Assembly (NCBI RefSeq): GCF_963678635.1
Contig: NC_087071.1
Coordinates: 33,532,141-33,596,140 of the forward strand
Source: Symsagittifera roscoffensis
Lineage: Eukaryota > Xenacoelomorpha > Acoela > Convolutidae
Direction: 5' to 3'
DNA length: 64,000 nucleotides
The notes under the pieces: model-generated
The model's input: the letters and a program-made list of their open reading frames with translations, nothing else
The model's database searches: none
What the model was told of the DNA's origin: nothing
Translations under genes and position numbers: made by a program
Part shown: positions 1 through 10,383 of the stretch, piece after piece
Layout of the letters: every line of letters starts with the position of its first letter
Position numbering within the stretch: the first letter of the stretch is position 1

Positions 1-1532
1 ATTAACCAAGTGAGAAAGAATTGATGCTATTTAAAAATATATGTACAAAATTATTTAGCATTCAAAAACATATGTACAAAATGAGAATATAAAGGTGTTT
101 TTTTTTACGATTTAAGAACAAGTTTAGAGCAGCTCTATTAGTTATAATCTGATAATCTCCGGAATTACGCAAGGGAACCTATTTCCTAATATCTACAATA
201 TAAAAACTTCTGAAAGAGCGCGTCTCAATAAATTGATTTAGCAAAGCAAATCAAGTTGCAAACCGGAACAATTGTATAGTTCTCCAATTTTTAGTAAGCA
301 AAAAACTCTATATAGTAAAAATGAAGTAATATTTTGTATATAGTGTTGTATATTGTATGTAGTACTGTGTATGCTTGTAGTATTGTGTAATGTATATAGC
401 AAGGAAATGTAGATATTGAAAGCAAATTTTTGATTTATGTTCCATGTATCTACTTCCAAAAGATGTTGGATTGGGTTTACTTGACAAAAACTATCCTCAA
501 ATCAACTGTTTTTTTTATAAACTTACCTATTGATAACAAATTTTTCTAATGAATTACACATAAATACAAATCTTTGACTCTTTTTATGTCGGATTTTTTT
601 TCAAGATATACTTTATAAGCTAAATTTTATCTCAAAACTCCTAAAGGTTTAATTTGAGTTTCAATCTCAAATCTGCATTCTCTCAGTTTCATTTTCATCT
701 ACTATCTACCAAATTAATCTCATTTGAACAAATTTTCTTGAAAATTGAACTTAAGATGAAAAAATGTATCGTTTCAACAAACGTTCAATAATCCGAAGCT
801 GAATTAAAACCATGAATCCTTTGCAAAAAGCCTTTATTTGATTTTCTCAAGCTCATAACTGTATATTCATATTAAAATCTGCATTTTTATTTTAGAGTGA
901 ATTTTTAGTTGAGAATGATGTATATCCTTATCTTGAAATTTTCAAAGTTTAGCAATAACATACATTTTTTCAGTTTTTCCAGATTTTTATCAAATTCTTT
1001 TCAGAAATTATTAAAAAATAATTATAGAAAAGCATATTTCTTGATAAGTCAAACCTCATTATCTGCTTAAAAACGCTCTACTCTATGAACACTTTTACAA
1101 ACACTAAGCAAGGAAAACTTTAAAATAGTAACTACAAAAAACCTTTCAATTAGTCGATGTTTTACAAATATCCAAGTTTTACAATTTTTAAGCAAATACT
1201 TAACTACTCATAGCCTATGTTATGCACTTTTACAACAAATTTATCGCAACAAAGTCTCCGCAAGCTTGCAACCAAGGGAGTTTTTACTGTTGATTAAAGA
1301 ATTTTGGATCGAGTTCTATGGACAGTTTCACGACAATTTGAACTCAATTTTTGCTGTCTTTATCATCAATCGAGACTTTTGATTAAAAAAATAAATGACA
1401 TTTCAGGTATTGTGATGAAAACACTGTATAAACTCTGACTAAATTTATCACAATTGTTTAGACTTTTCAGATTCAGTAAAAACTAATATTCATAGTAATT
1501 TCTATGTTCTTAAGGAAAATTCTTAAATTTAC

Positions 1533-1880
1533 CTTTTCTTGAAGCGTGTTTGGAGACTGCTGAGCTTATAATTTAATATTGTGTTGACAATGCTTTTTCA
1601 TGAAATGATTAGTGAGTTCCTCGCTGCTATAAGTATAAAAATTACAATTCAAACACTTCAAAGCACCTCAGGTTCTACGATGTCTTGATGCATGTGAGCG
1701 AGTGTATTTTTTGCCACATTCAAGACATGCAATTTTTTCGTTTCTATTCAGTGACGGCATCTCACGAAAGAAGTTGAGAATAAATGGGAGATATAGAATG
1801 TCCCGATATTTTAGATAAGAAGTTTGAATTGCCTCAAAAAATGAATAAAAGTAAGAGAAAACTGCAAATTTCTCAACCAA
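1533..1880 (-). pseudogene. Zinc-finger exon relic, copy 1
   Basis: The frame reads MPSLNRNEK followed by a first finger-like block CLECGKKYTRSHASRH (C-x2-C-x7-H-x3-H). A TGA then replaces the Cys codon that follows RT in other copies. Beyond the stop the sequence still encodes a canonical C2H2 finger, C-x2-C-x12-H-x4-H, beginning CLNCNFYTYSSEEL. The exon ends at a good splice donor (AAAAG/GTAAAT), so the gene once continued into a further exon. Two C2H2-type fingers suggest nucleic-acid binding, but no target or family name can be given. A CCAAT-box array lies upstream. This is one of five copies in the window, all broken in different ways. Confidence 0.6.
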
Positions 1881-1924
1881 TTGTTTTTAAAACGAAAGAA
1901 ATCAGAATGGGTAACATTCTATTT

Positions 1925-2165
1925 GGTCAAGTTGAAAAAATCATCCAATCTAAACAGGGAATTTTCAAAAATTTTGCTATCAACTAATCAGGATCGAGCA
2001 TTTCACAAAAAGATTTTTTAAATCTTTTTTGATATCAACTAGTCAGAGTCGAGCATTATTTATTAGGAAATTTTTATCTTTTTTGATATCAACCAATCAG
2101 AATCGAGCATTCCCTCACAGGTAATTTTCGTAGTATTAGGCAATCAGAATGAAGTATTCACAGAT
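1925..2165 (-). promoter_or_regulatory. CCAATCAGAA repeat array upstream of ZF copy 1
   Basis: Imperfect units of about 55 bp each contain CCAATCAGAAT or CTAATCAGG/CTAGTCAGAGTCGAGCATT followed by a T/A-rich spacer. The array lies just upstream of the zinc-finger exon and downstream of the MENVF relic. The same arrangement recurs near 21,540, 53,940 and 59,580. CCAAT/ATTGG boxes bind NF-Y in animals; here that role is inferred. Confidence 0.5.
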
Positions 2166-2200
2166 TTTAAAGTTTTTTATAGATCAGAACAAAGCTATGT

Positions 2201-2940
2201 TTATGAATCTTCCCAATCAATCATTTTTACTGAAAAATTTTCTAACATGACTAACATATACATTTGACGCCCAAATAAAAATTTTTGTCTAATATATACT
2301 ATTTTTTTGATACTCAATTCAAATTTTGAAATTTCTATCAAAATTTCATTGATTTGTTCTATTTCTAACCAGTGAAAAAAGAAATTAACAAAATATACGT
2401 TTTTATCGTTTTCTTTTTGGTATATTGTATTATATACAAACGGAAGTCTATTAAATTTGGATAAACGATCAAAAGATATTTTGACAAATCTGGGTTTTGT
2501 ATTTGTATCAACTTCAAAACAGTAATCGAAATGATGATCCAATTTTTGTTTCATTGGCTCTTCCGTTGTTTTGTTTTTTACTGATCGACCACTCAATCTG
2601 AGTTCACTCTTCTAAATAAAATCATTGTTGATAAATCTGGCAATGTTCTTCTTTTTTGTAATCTCCTCTCCATCTTTTAAACAAAATTATTGAATTTTCT
2701 GTGTTTCTATACAAGTTAAAACTAATACAATCTCCATCAACGTCATCTGTCCACCACTCTTTTAATTTTTTGTAGTAGTTCAACCTTAAAATTTGATAAA
2801 TGTCCATTTTAGACATTGAAAACGCTTTTGATAGAAACATTTTTCTTACAGAAATAAACAAAGAAACTTGAAAAACTCCAATTGTTTTATGATTTTTAAA
2901 TTATTTTTGTAATAACATCCAGCGTAAAAACGTTTTCCAT
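2201..2940 (-). pseudogene. MENVF-family relic, copy 1
   Basis: This is a decayed member of a family whose uninterrupted length would be about 240 residues. It starts with MENVF but hits a stop after about 13 codons through a small indel. The frame resumes at MFISVRKMFLSKAF, contains the conserved KEWWTDDVDGD and KRWRGDYKKEE stretches, then has two TGA codons in a TGT and a TTA position. The C-terminal third (FFHWLEIEQINEI to MIDWEDS) is open. I do not recognise the family: no signal peptide, no membrane segment, rich in aromatic and charged residues. In this copy the stretch before the final segment reads GTATAT where all plus-strand copies have GTATAA, so it alone keeps the C-terminal 30 residues in frame. 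Confidence 0.55.
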
Positions 2941-3369
2941 CCTTTAGAAAATTGATTTAGCCAATCAAAAGCCCAAATTATAGTGAAAAAAGTGAAAACA
3001 ACCAAATAATAAAAGAAAATTAAAAAATATTGATAAGGTTTTCAACAATATATTGTTTGTAAGTTTCAGACCAATCTTACCTAAATTTATATAAAACAGC
3101 AATTGGATAAAAAAATTATCTGTAAATTCCTACGCAGTAACTTGACAATCAACTGATAATTGGTTAATCTTTTATGTCAATTTGGAGTAAATTGTATGTT
3201 TTGTCTGAATTTTCCTCGGATATCATACCTCTAAATATACACTTCAGAGAGAAAAAATAGTTTTGAACCAATAATATTTCAATTATCAAACATAAAAAAG
3301 ATCACAAAGCTTTACTGAGGTTTACAATTATCAACAAACATAAAATTTCCCAATATTTGAGACAGTTCT

Positions 3370-3720
3370 TTGATGAGAAGACTTGCAGAGATGCTACTTT
3401 TATTAATTTTTCTTCTTTTGTTACTTATATCGGCAATGTTTCTTATTTTTACAGCAAACAGATTTTGGTCAGTTTTTTGCGATTGCTTTTGTGTATTTTG
3501 TTACCTATTTGGAAGACTTAAGTCCTTCAAAGGTAAATCGTTGTCTGATTGGATACAACAACTTGAACAAAATAAAAAATTTTGTGATTGGAAACGACAA
3601 TGTGTAAAATGGAGCTTTGTTTCCAATTGGACACGAGTTTTCTATAAGAATTCCATAAAAGGAAAGTAAAATATGATTGGACTTGACTACAATCCAAATA
3701 AGGAAAATCCATTCTGATTG
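3370..3720 (+). promoter_or_regulatory. ATTGG (inverted CCAAT) array before MIFSV relic, copy 1
   Basis: About five (A)TTGG boxes occur within 180 bases (TGATTGGATAC, TGATTGGAAAC, CCAATTGGACAC, TGATTGGACTTG, TGATTGGTTGAA), in the 400 bases before the MIFSV start codon. The stretch also holds an open frame beginning MMRRLAEMLLLLIFLLLLL that resembles a signal peptide, but it overlaps the box array and is frameshifted here, so I read the segment as promoter rather than gene. The same block recurs five more times. Confidence 0.45.
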
Positions 3721-3916
3721 GTTGAACCCACACATTCCAGTTGAAGGTACCCTTTATCTTAACTAAAAATCGATTTATTTTCAAGTTAACTAACGTCAAC
3801 TACCTCCTCTCTCAGCTCTAAATACATTAATTTCAACTTAACCACCGTCAGATTTCTCCCTCTCAACTATTAACCTTGTTTTTACTCTGTATCCTTAACT
3901 CAACTTATTGCTCAAA

Positions 3917-4095
3917 ATGATCTTCTCAGTACAAAACAACATCCTTATGTTCTCGGTGGAATTTTCAACTGATTTAGCACAATTCCAAGTGCGAGAAACA
4001 AAATCTCATCACAGAGAACCAACTTGGAACCATGAAAATGATGGAGGAAGTGTCTGAGCGTGTGGGAATGAACTACCCCGAGATTCCTGACTCTA
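3917..4095 (+). pseudogene. MIFSV-family relic, truncated, copy 1
   Basis: The first half of a MIFSV gene. It begins ATGATCTTCTCAGTA, lacks an internal stretch of about 100 bases relative to the copy at 60,594, and is joined directly to the 3' end of a MENVF relic at tctagatatg/tttatgaatc. The same join recurs at about 7,155, so it is a tandem-duplication junction. Not functional as it stands. Confidence 0.55.
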
Positions 4096-4562
4096 GATAT
4101 GTTTATGAATCTTCCCAATCAATCTTTTTTACTGAAAATTTTTCTAACATAACTAACATATACATTTGACGCCCAAATAAGATTTTTTGTCTGATTTATA
4201 CTATTTTTTTCAATACTCAATTCAAATTTTGAAATTTCTATCAAAATTTTATTGATTTGTTCTATTTCTAACCAGTGAAAAAAGAAATTACCAAAATATA
4301 CATTTTTATCGTTTTCTTTTTGGTATATTGTAGTATATACAAACGGAAATTTATTAAATTTGGATAAACAATCAAAAGATATTCTGACAAATTTGGATTT
4401 TGTATTTGTATCAAATTCAAAACAGTAATCGAATTGATGTTCCCTAGCTTTTGATAGAAACATTTTTCTTACTGAAATAAACAAAGAAACTTGAAAAACT
4501 CCAATGGTTTTATCATTTTTAAAGTATTTTGTAATAACATACAGCATAAAAACGTTTTCCAT
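4096..4562 (-). pseudogene. MENVF-family relic, copy 2
   Basis: A 147-codon frame opens with MENVFMLYVITKYFKND and SLFISVRKMFLSKA, then jumps by internal deletion straight to HQFDYCFEFDTNTKSKF. The middle third with the WW and RWRG motifs is lost. Near the C-terminus a frameshift replaces the usual ending with unrelated residues. The 3' end abuts the MIFSV fragment at the duplication junction. Confidence 0.55.
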
Positions 4563-4986
4563 CCTTTAGAAAAATGATGTAACCAATCAGAAGCTCAAAC
4601 TATGGTGAAAAAAATTGATAACAACCAAATAATAAAAGAAATTTAAAAAATTTTGATAAGGTTTTCAACTATTTTTTTGTTTGTAAGTTTGTTCAACTCA
4701 GAACAAATTTTCTTAAGTTTAGATAAAACAGCAATTAGATAAAAAAATGCTGTAAAATCCTACGCAGTAACACGACCATTAACTGATAATTGGTTAATAT
4801 TTTATGTCAATTTGGAGTAAATTGTATGTTTTGTCTGAATTTTCCTTGGATATCATACCTCTAAATATACACTTCAGAGAGAAAGAATAGTTTTGAACCA
4901 ATAATATTTCAATTATCAAACATCAAAAAGATCACAAAGCTTTACTGAGGTTTACAATTATCAACAAACATAAAATCTCCCAATAT
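4563..4986 (-). repeat. Arm spacer with MYSRK 3' tail, copy 2
   Basis: No gene is visible. The segment matches the 5' flank of MENVF genes and, toward its right end, the reverse complement of the 3' end of the MYSRK family (ending near the gggacagttctttgatg point). Equivalent spacers lie at about 2,945-3,369, 5,980-6,410, 7,905-8,335, 16,485-16,915 and 54,762-55,185. Confidence 0.55.
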
Positions 4987-4999
4987 TTGGGACAGTTCT

Positions 5000-5320
5000 T
5001 TGATGAGAAGACTTGCAGAGATGCTACTTTTATTAATTTTTCTTCTTTTGTTACTTATATCGGCAATATTTCTTATTTTTACAGCAAACAGATTTTGTTC
5101 ATTTATTTTTGCGATTGCTTTTGTGTATTTTGTTACCTATTTGGAAGACTTAAGTCCTATAAAGGTAAATCGTTGTCTGATTGGATACAACAACTTGAAC
5201 AAAAATAAAAAATTTTGTGATTGGAAACGACAATGTGTAAAACGGAGCTTTGTTTCCAATTGGACACGAGTTTTCTATAAGAATTCCATAAAAGGAAAAC
5301 TAAAATATGATTGGACTTGA
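5000..5320 (+). CDS. Small hydrophobic open frame of doubtful reality
   Basis: A 106-codon frame starts MMRRLAEMLLLLIFLLLLL, giving a strongly hydrophobic stretch over residues 8-45, followed by a Lys- and Trp-containing tail with two Cys. It could pass for a small secreted or membrane protein. The tail, however, is written by the ATTGG-box array, and the frame is broken in four of six copies (intact only here and at 6,418, which are near-identical duplicates). A non-coding promoter block is the more likely reading. Confidence 0.2.
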   Translation: MMRRLAEMLLLLIFLLLLLISAIFLIFTANRFCSFIFAIAFVYFVTYLEDLSPIKVNRCLIGYNNLNKNKKFCDWKRQCVKRSFVSNWTRVFYKNSIKGKLKYDWT

Positions 5321-5429
5321 CTACAATCCAAATAAGGAAAATCCATTCTGATTGGTTGATCCCACACATTCCAGTTGAAGGTACCCCTTTCTCTTAACTT
5401 AAAATCGATTTATTTTCAAGTTAACTAAC

Positions 5430-5979
5430 GTTTTTTATTGTTTTCGTTTTGGTATATTGTAGTATATACAAACGGAAAATTATTAAATTTGGATAAACAA
5501 TCAAAAGATATTCTGACAAATTTGGATTTTGTATTTGTATCAAATTCAAAACCGTAATCGAATTAATGTTCCCTATCTCCAATTTTTGTTTCATAGGCTC
5601 TTCCGTTGTTTTGTTTTTTACTGATCGACCACTAAATCTGAGTTAACTTTTCTAAATAAAAACACTGTTGATAAATCTGGCAGTACTCTTCTTTTTTGTA
5701 ATCTCCTCTTCATCTTTTAAACAAAATTATTGAACTTTCTGTGTTTCTATACAAGTTAAAACTAATACGATCTCCATCAACGTAATCTGTCCATCACTCT
5801 TTTAATTTTTTGTAGTAGTTCAGCCTTAAAATTTGATAAATTTTTATTTCAGACATTGAAAACGCTTTTGATAGAAACATTTTTCGTACTGAAATAAACA
5901 AAGAAACTTGAAAAACTCCAATGGTTTTATCATTTTTAAAGTATTTTGTAATAACATACATAAAAAAAACGTTTTCCAT
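5430..5979 (-). pseudogene. MENVF-family relic, copy 3 (3' truncated)
   Basis: Reads MENVFFMYVITKYFKND through NYYKKLKE, then meets a stop where a Trp codon stands in other copies. The rest is readable in pieces up to about 5,430, where it is joined to the promoter block of the preceding unit (ttaactaacg/ttttttattg). This junction differs from those at 4,095 and 7,155. Confidence 0.5.
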
Positions 5980-6417
5980 CCTTTAGAAAAATGATGTAAC
6001 CAATCAGAAGCTCAAACTATGGTGAAAAAAAATTGAAAACAACCAAATAATGAAAGAAATTTAAAAAATATTGATAAGGTTTTCAACTATTTTTTTGTTT
6101 GTAAGTTTGTTCAACTCAGAACAAATTTTCTTAAGTTTAGATAAAACAGCAATTAGATAAAAATTAGCTGTAAAATCCTACGCAGTAACACGACCATTAA
6201 CTGATAATTGGTTAATATTTTATGTCAATTTGGAGTAAATTGTATGTTTTGTCTGAATTTTCCTTGGATATCATACCTCTAAATATACACTTCAGAGAGA
6301 AAGAATAGTTTTGAACCAATAATATTTCAATTATCAAACATCAAAAAGATCACAAAGCTTTACTGAGGTTTACAATTATCAACAAACATAAAATCTCCCA
6401 ATATTTGGGACAGTTCT

Positions 6418-6738
6418 TTGATGAGAAGACTTGCAGAGATGCTACTTTTATTAATTTTTCTTCTTTTGTTACTTATATCGGCAATATTTCTTATTTTTAC
6501 AGCAAACAGATTTTGGTCATTTAATTTTGCGATTGCTTTCGTGTATTTTGTTACCTATTTGGAAGACTTAAGTCCTTTAAAGGTAAATCGTTGTCTGATT
6601 GGATACAACAACTTGAACAAAAATAAAAAATTTTGTGATTGGAAACGACAATGTGTAAAACGGAGCTTTGTTTCCAATTGGACACGAGTTTTCTATAAGA
6701 ATTCCATGAAAGGAAAACTAAAATATGATTGGACTTGA
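6418..6738 (+). CDS. Small hydrophobic open frame, second intact copy
   Basis: Nearly the same 106-codon frame as at 5,000, with the same hydrophobic N-terminal segment and Cys/Trp-containing tail. Because the two copies belong to recent tandem duplicates, their similarity does not argue for selection. Likely part of the upstream region of the MIFSV relic that follows. Confidence 0.2.
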   Translation: MMRRLAEMLLLLIFLLLLLISAIFLIFTANRFWSFNFAIAFVYFVTYLEDLSPLKVNRCLIGYNNLNKNKKFCDWKRQCVKRSFVSNWTRVFYKNSMKGKLKYDWT

Positions 6739-6969
6739 CTACAATCCAAATAAGGAAAATCCATTCTGATTGGTTGAACCCACATATTCCAGTTGAAGGT
6801 AACCCTTTCTCTTAACTTAAAATCGATTTATTTTCAAGTTAACTAACGTCAACTACCTCCTCTTTCAGCTCTAAACACATTAATTTCAACTTAACCACCG
6901 TCAGATTTCTCCCTCTCAACTATTAACCTTGTTTTTACTCTGTATCCTTAAATCAACTTATTGCTCAAA

Positions 6970-7155
6970 ATGATCTTCTCAGTACAAAACAACATCCTGA
7001 TGTTCTCGGTGGAATTTTCAAATGATTTAGCACAATTCCAAGTGCGAGAAACAAAATCCCATCACAGAGAACCAACTTGGAACCATGCAAATGATTGAGG
7101 AAGTGTCTGAGCGTGTGGGAATGAACTACCCCGAGATTCCTGACTCTAGATATGT
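6970..7155 (+). pseudogene. MIFSV-family relic, truncated, copy 2
   Basis: Same structure as the copy at 3,917: a start matching ATGATCTTCTCAGTA, an internal deletion, and a break at tctagatatg where the next MENVF relic begins. Nonfunctional fragment within the tandemly duplicated block. Confidence 0.5.
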
Positions 7156-7904
7156 TTATGAATCTTCCCAATCAATCATTTTTACCGAAAACTTTTCTAA
7201 GATAACTAACATATACATTTGACGCCCAAATAAGTTTTTTTTGTCTGATTTATACTATTTTTTCGATACTCAATTCAAATTTTGAATTTTCTATCAAAAT
7301 TTCATTGATTTGTTCTATTTCTAACCAGTGAAAAAAGAAATTACCAAAACATACGTTTTTATTGTTTTTTTTTTGGTATATTGTAGAATACACAAACAGA
7401 AAATTATTAAATTTGGATAAACAATCAAAAGATATTCTGACAAATTTGGATTTTGTATTTGTATCAAATTCAAAACAGTAATCAAATTGATGTTCCCTAT
7501 CTCCAATTTTTGTTTCATAGGCTCTTCCGTTGTTTTGTTTTTTACTGATCGACCACTAAATCTGAGTTAACTCTTCTAAATAAAAACACTGTTGATAAAT
7601 CTGGCAGTACTCTTCTTTTTTGTAATCTCCTCTTCATCTTTTAAACAAAATTAGTGAACTTCCTGTGTTTCTATACAAGTTAAAACTAATACGATCTCCA
7701 TCAACGTCATCTGTCCATCACTCTTTTATTTTTTTGTAGTAGTTCAGCCTTAAACATTGATAAATCTCCATTTCAGACATTGAAAACGCTTTTGTTAGAA
7801 ACATTTTTTTTACTGAAATAAACAAAGAAACTTGAAAAACTCCAATGGTTTTTATCATTTTTAAAGTATTTTGTAATAACGTACAGCATAAAAACGTTTT
7901 CCAT
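7156..7904 (-). pseudogene. MENVF-family relic, copy 4
   Basis: Full length in extent but interrupted. The 65-codon frame ending in a FFTG-like tail is a shifted reading of the C-terminal half, and further stops occur in the WW region. The MENVF start is recognisable at the right end. Confidence 0.5.
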
Positions 7905-8504
7905 CCTTTAGAAAAATGATGTAACCAATCAGAAGCTCAAACTATGGTGAAAAAAATTTAAAACAACCAAATAATAAAAGAAATTTAAAAAATATCGATA
8001 AGGTTTTCAACTATTTTTTTGTTGGTAAGTTTGTTCAAATCAGAACAAATTTTCTTAAGTTTAGATAAAACAGCAATTAGATACAAATTAGCTGTAAATT
8101 CCTACGCAGTAACACGACCATTAACTGATAATTGGTTAATATTTTATGTCAATTTGGACTAAAATTTTATGTTTTGTCTGAATTTTCCTCGGATATCATA
8201 CCTCTAAATATACACTTCAGAGAGAAAAAATACTTTTGAACCAATAATATTTCAATTATCAAACATAAAAAAGATCACAAAGCTTTACCGAGGTTTACAA
8301 TTATCAACAAACATAAAATCTCCCAATATTTGGGACAGTTCTTTGATGAGAAGACTTGCAGAGATGCTACTTTAATTAATTTTTCTGCTTTTGTTACTTA
8401 TATCGGCAATATTTCTTATTTTTACAGCGAAGAGATTTTTGTCATTTATTATTGCGATTGCTTTTGTGTATATTGTTACTTATTTGGAAGACTTAAGTCC
8501 TTAA

Positions 8505-8705
8505 AAGGAAAATCATTGTCTGATTGGAAACAACAACTTGAACAAAAATGAACAATTTTGTGATTGGAAACGACAATGTGTAAAATGGAGCTTTGTTTCC
8601 AATTGGACACGAGTTTTCTATAAGAATTCCATAAAAGGAAACTAAAATCTGATTGGACACGACTACAATCCAAATAAGGAAAATCCATTCTGATTGGTTA
8701 AACCC
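8505..8705 (+). promoter_or_regulatory. ATTGG array before MIFSV copy 3
   Basis: Repeated TGATTGGAAAC, CCAATTGGACACG, TGATTGGACACG and TGATTGGTTAAAC boxes occur upstream of the MIFSV start at 8,892. The overlapping hydrophobic frame is interrupted by a stop here, which favours a promoter reading. Confidence 0.4.
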
Positions 8706-8891
8706 ACACATTCTAGTTGAAGGTACCCCTCTCTCTTAACTAAAATCATTTTATTTTCAAGTTAACTAACGTCAACTACTTCCTCTCTCAGCTCTAAATA
8801 CATTAATTTCAACTTAACCACCGTCAGATTTCTCCCTCTCATCTGTTAACCTTGTTTTTACTCTGTATCCTTAACCAACTTATTGCTCAAA

Positions 8892-9275
8892 ATGATCTTC
8901 TCAGTACAAAACAACATCCTTATGTTCTCGGTGGAATTTTCAGATGATTTAGTACAATTACAAGTGCGAGAAACAAGTTCCCATCACAGAGAACCAACTT
9001 GGAACCATGCAAATGATGGAGGAAATGTCTGAGCATGTGGGAATGAAGTACCCCGAGATTCCTGACTCTAGATATGTGGCTCAACCATTCGACGATTTCC
9101 TCTTTCCTTGGGAAGAGGGATCTGTGGACAACCCAATTACCATCAAAGAGGATGAGGGGTTCTCTGAGCCAAGAACTCCAGTCAGCGAACCACCAGTGAT
9201 GGATGCAAGACCAGCTTTGCGCTCCATTGAGAACTTGCAAAATTCTTCAGCTGCTCGACAGCTCTTTGATTTGTG
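8892..9275 (+). pseudogene. MIFSV-family copy 3, internally deleted
   Basis: The start matches the family (ATGATCTTCTCAGTA), but about 100 bases encoding the GVFLAQLDIPIQVWHMVEV region are missing. The deletion shifts the frame, and the C-terminal 89 codons (MQMMEEMSEHVGM to SAARQLFDL) remain open. That part is acidic and Pro-rich. The TGA stop overlaps an AATAAA polyadenylation signal (TGAATAAA), also seen in the copies ending near 17,916 and 61,076. No known domain recognised. Confidence 0.55.
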
Positions 9276-9280
9276 AATAA

Positions 9281-10380
9281 ACTGGTTATTGTCTTGTGTT
9301 AATGTTTTCATAATTTTTTTCCATACTTGTTAAAAAAATCAACGAAAATCTCGCGAGTTTAGAAAAATTTCATGGAATATTTTCGCTCTTTAAAGAAAAC
9401 TGAATGAGGATTTTCTTGCACTGTTAATAATTAAAGTAAATGAAAATCTTTGTTTTAAACTTGATCATAAAGAAATCTCTTTTTTGCTTGTATATTGATC
9501 AAAAAGTTCGGAAAAACAATGTATTAAGGTAGGGAATATCACCCAAAGTCATCAATTATGAAAAATTTTTAGCATTAATTTAACAATTTTTTTACAATAA
9601 AAATTTGCATTTTTTGCACTTTCATAAGAATAAAGAGGTTATTATTTGCCATATATTTTTTTGAAAAATCATGAAAAAACTTGCATCGTGCAAAAAAATG
9701 TCTTGAAAAACATTGCAATTTTAAAAAAAAATCTTTAAAAAATTTGCAACATGCAAAATTTTTCATAATTTTTCTTGCATGATTTTAAAAAAAAAACCAA
9801 AATATTTCGCATTCGAAGAAAATTTTTCTTAATTTTTTTCACATTTTAAAGAAAACTGTAACAAAGGTTTCTTGCAATGTTAAAAATGAAAGTTTACAAA
9901 TTTCTTTGTTTTAAGTTTGATCAGTAAAAAATCTGTTTTTGCACATATCTACATAAAAATCATCAGAAAAACAGTGTATTAAGATACGGAAAAGCACCCG
10001 AAGTCATCAGTTCTGATAATTTCTAAACAATAAGAAAAAAGAAGTTAGGTTTTGCAAATTTATTTATTTTAAATAAAAAGTATATATTTTAAAATATGAA
10101 AAAAGTTGCGTTCTGCAACAAACTTTCTGTAAAATAGGCTGATTTGTTATAAAAAGATTATTTTTTTTGCATCACGTGAAAAAAGTAACATGAATGTAAT
10201 CGTTGAAAAGCATTTGAATTGAAATTTGAATAATTTCACTTTGATTTTTATGAAGAAATGATCAAACATTAATAGAAAAATTGACACGTTCACTATTTAC
10301 AGAACCATAACCATCATTATAACAATCAATTATTTTGAACAAATCAGATTCTTATTTCGAACTTTGAACTTTTCGAATTC
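9281..10380. repeat. AT-rich TTGCA-dense block, copy 1
   Basis: No gene seen. Dense in TTGCA/TGCAA words (for example cttgcatcgtgcaaaa and gcaacatgcaaaattt) and A/T runs. It matches 17,940-19,150 and 55,850-57,060 in the same orientation, with a shortened version at 61,080-61,490. It lies between MIFSV and MAAAM in every core. Confidence 0.6.
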
Positions 10381-10383
10381 TGT

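Larger units (their letters stand above)
1..3369 (-). repeat. Long inverted arm, unit 1 left (reverse copy)
   Basis: This segment is the reverse complement of sequence seen in forward orientation at about 11,520-13,740 and 20,300-23,640. Shared landmarks are the caagggaacc stretch near 170, the tail-to-tail ZF and MENVF relics, and the 3' end of a MYSRK gene near 3,060-3,369. Homology to the MYSRK tail stops abruptly at the ttctttgatgag sequence where the next core begins. Apart from the ZF and MENVF relics listed separately I see no gene in it; the short open frames at its start are AT-rich noise. It is one arm of a large palindromic arrangement. Confidence 0.7.
2201..9280. repeat. Tandem units: MENVF(-)/ATTGG block/MIFSV(+)
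   Basis: Four successive units each run from the 3' end of a reverse MENVF relic, through the MYSRK tail and ATTGG block, to the 5' half of MIFSV. Two junctions (near 4,095 and 7,155) are identical, joining the MIFSV sequence ctagatatg to the MENVF-side sequence tttatgaatc; the two parental sequences share only ATGT at the join. The last unit keeps the MIFSV 3' half. Confidence 0.65.

Noticed and set aside
3370-3669. Putative secreted or membrane protein beginning MMRRLAEMLLLLIFLLLLL
   Set aside because: Broken in four of six copies, overlaps the ATTGG array, and the hydrophobic stretch is what T-rich sequence encodes by chance. Listed only at low confidence where intact.
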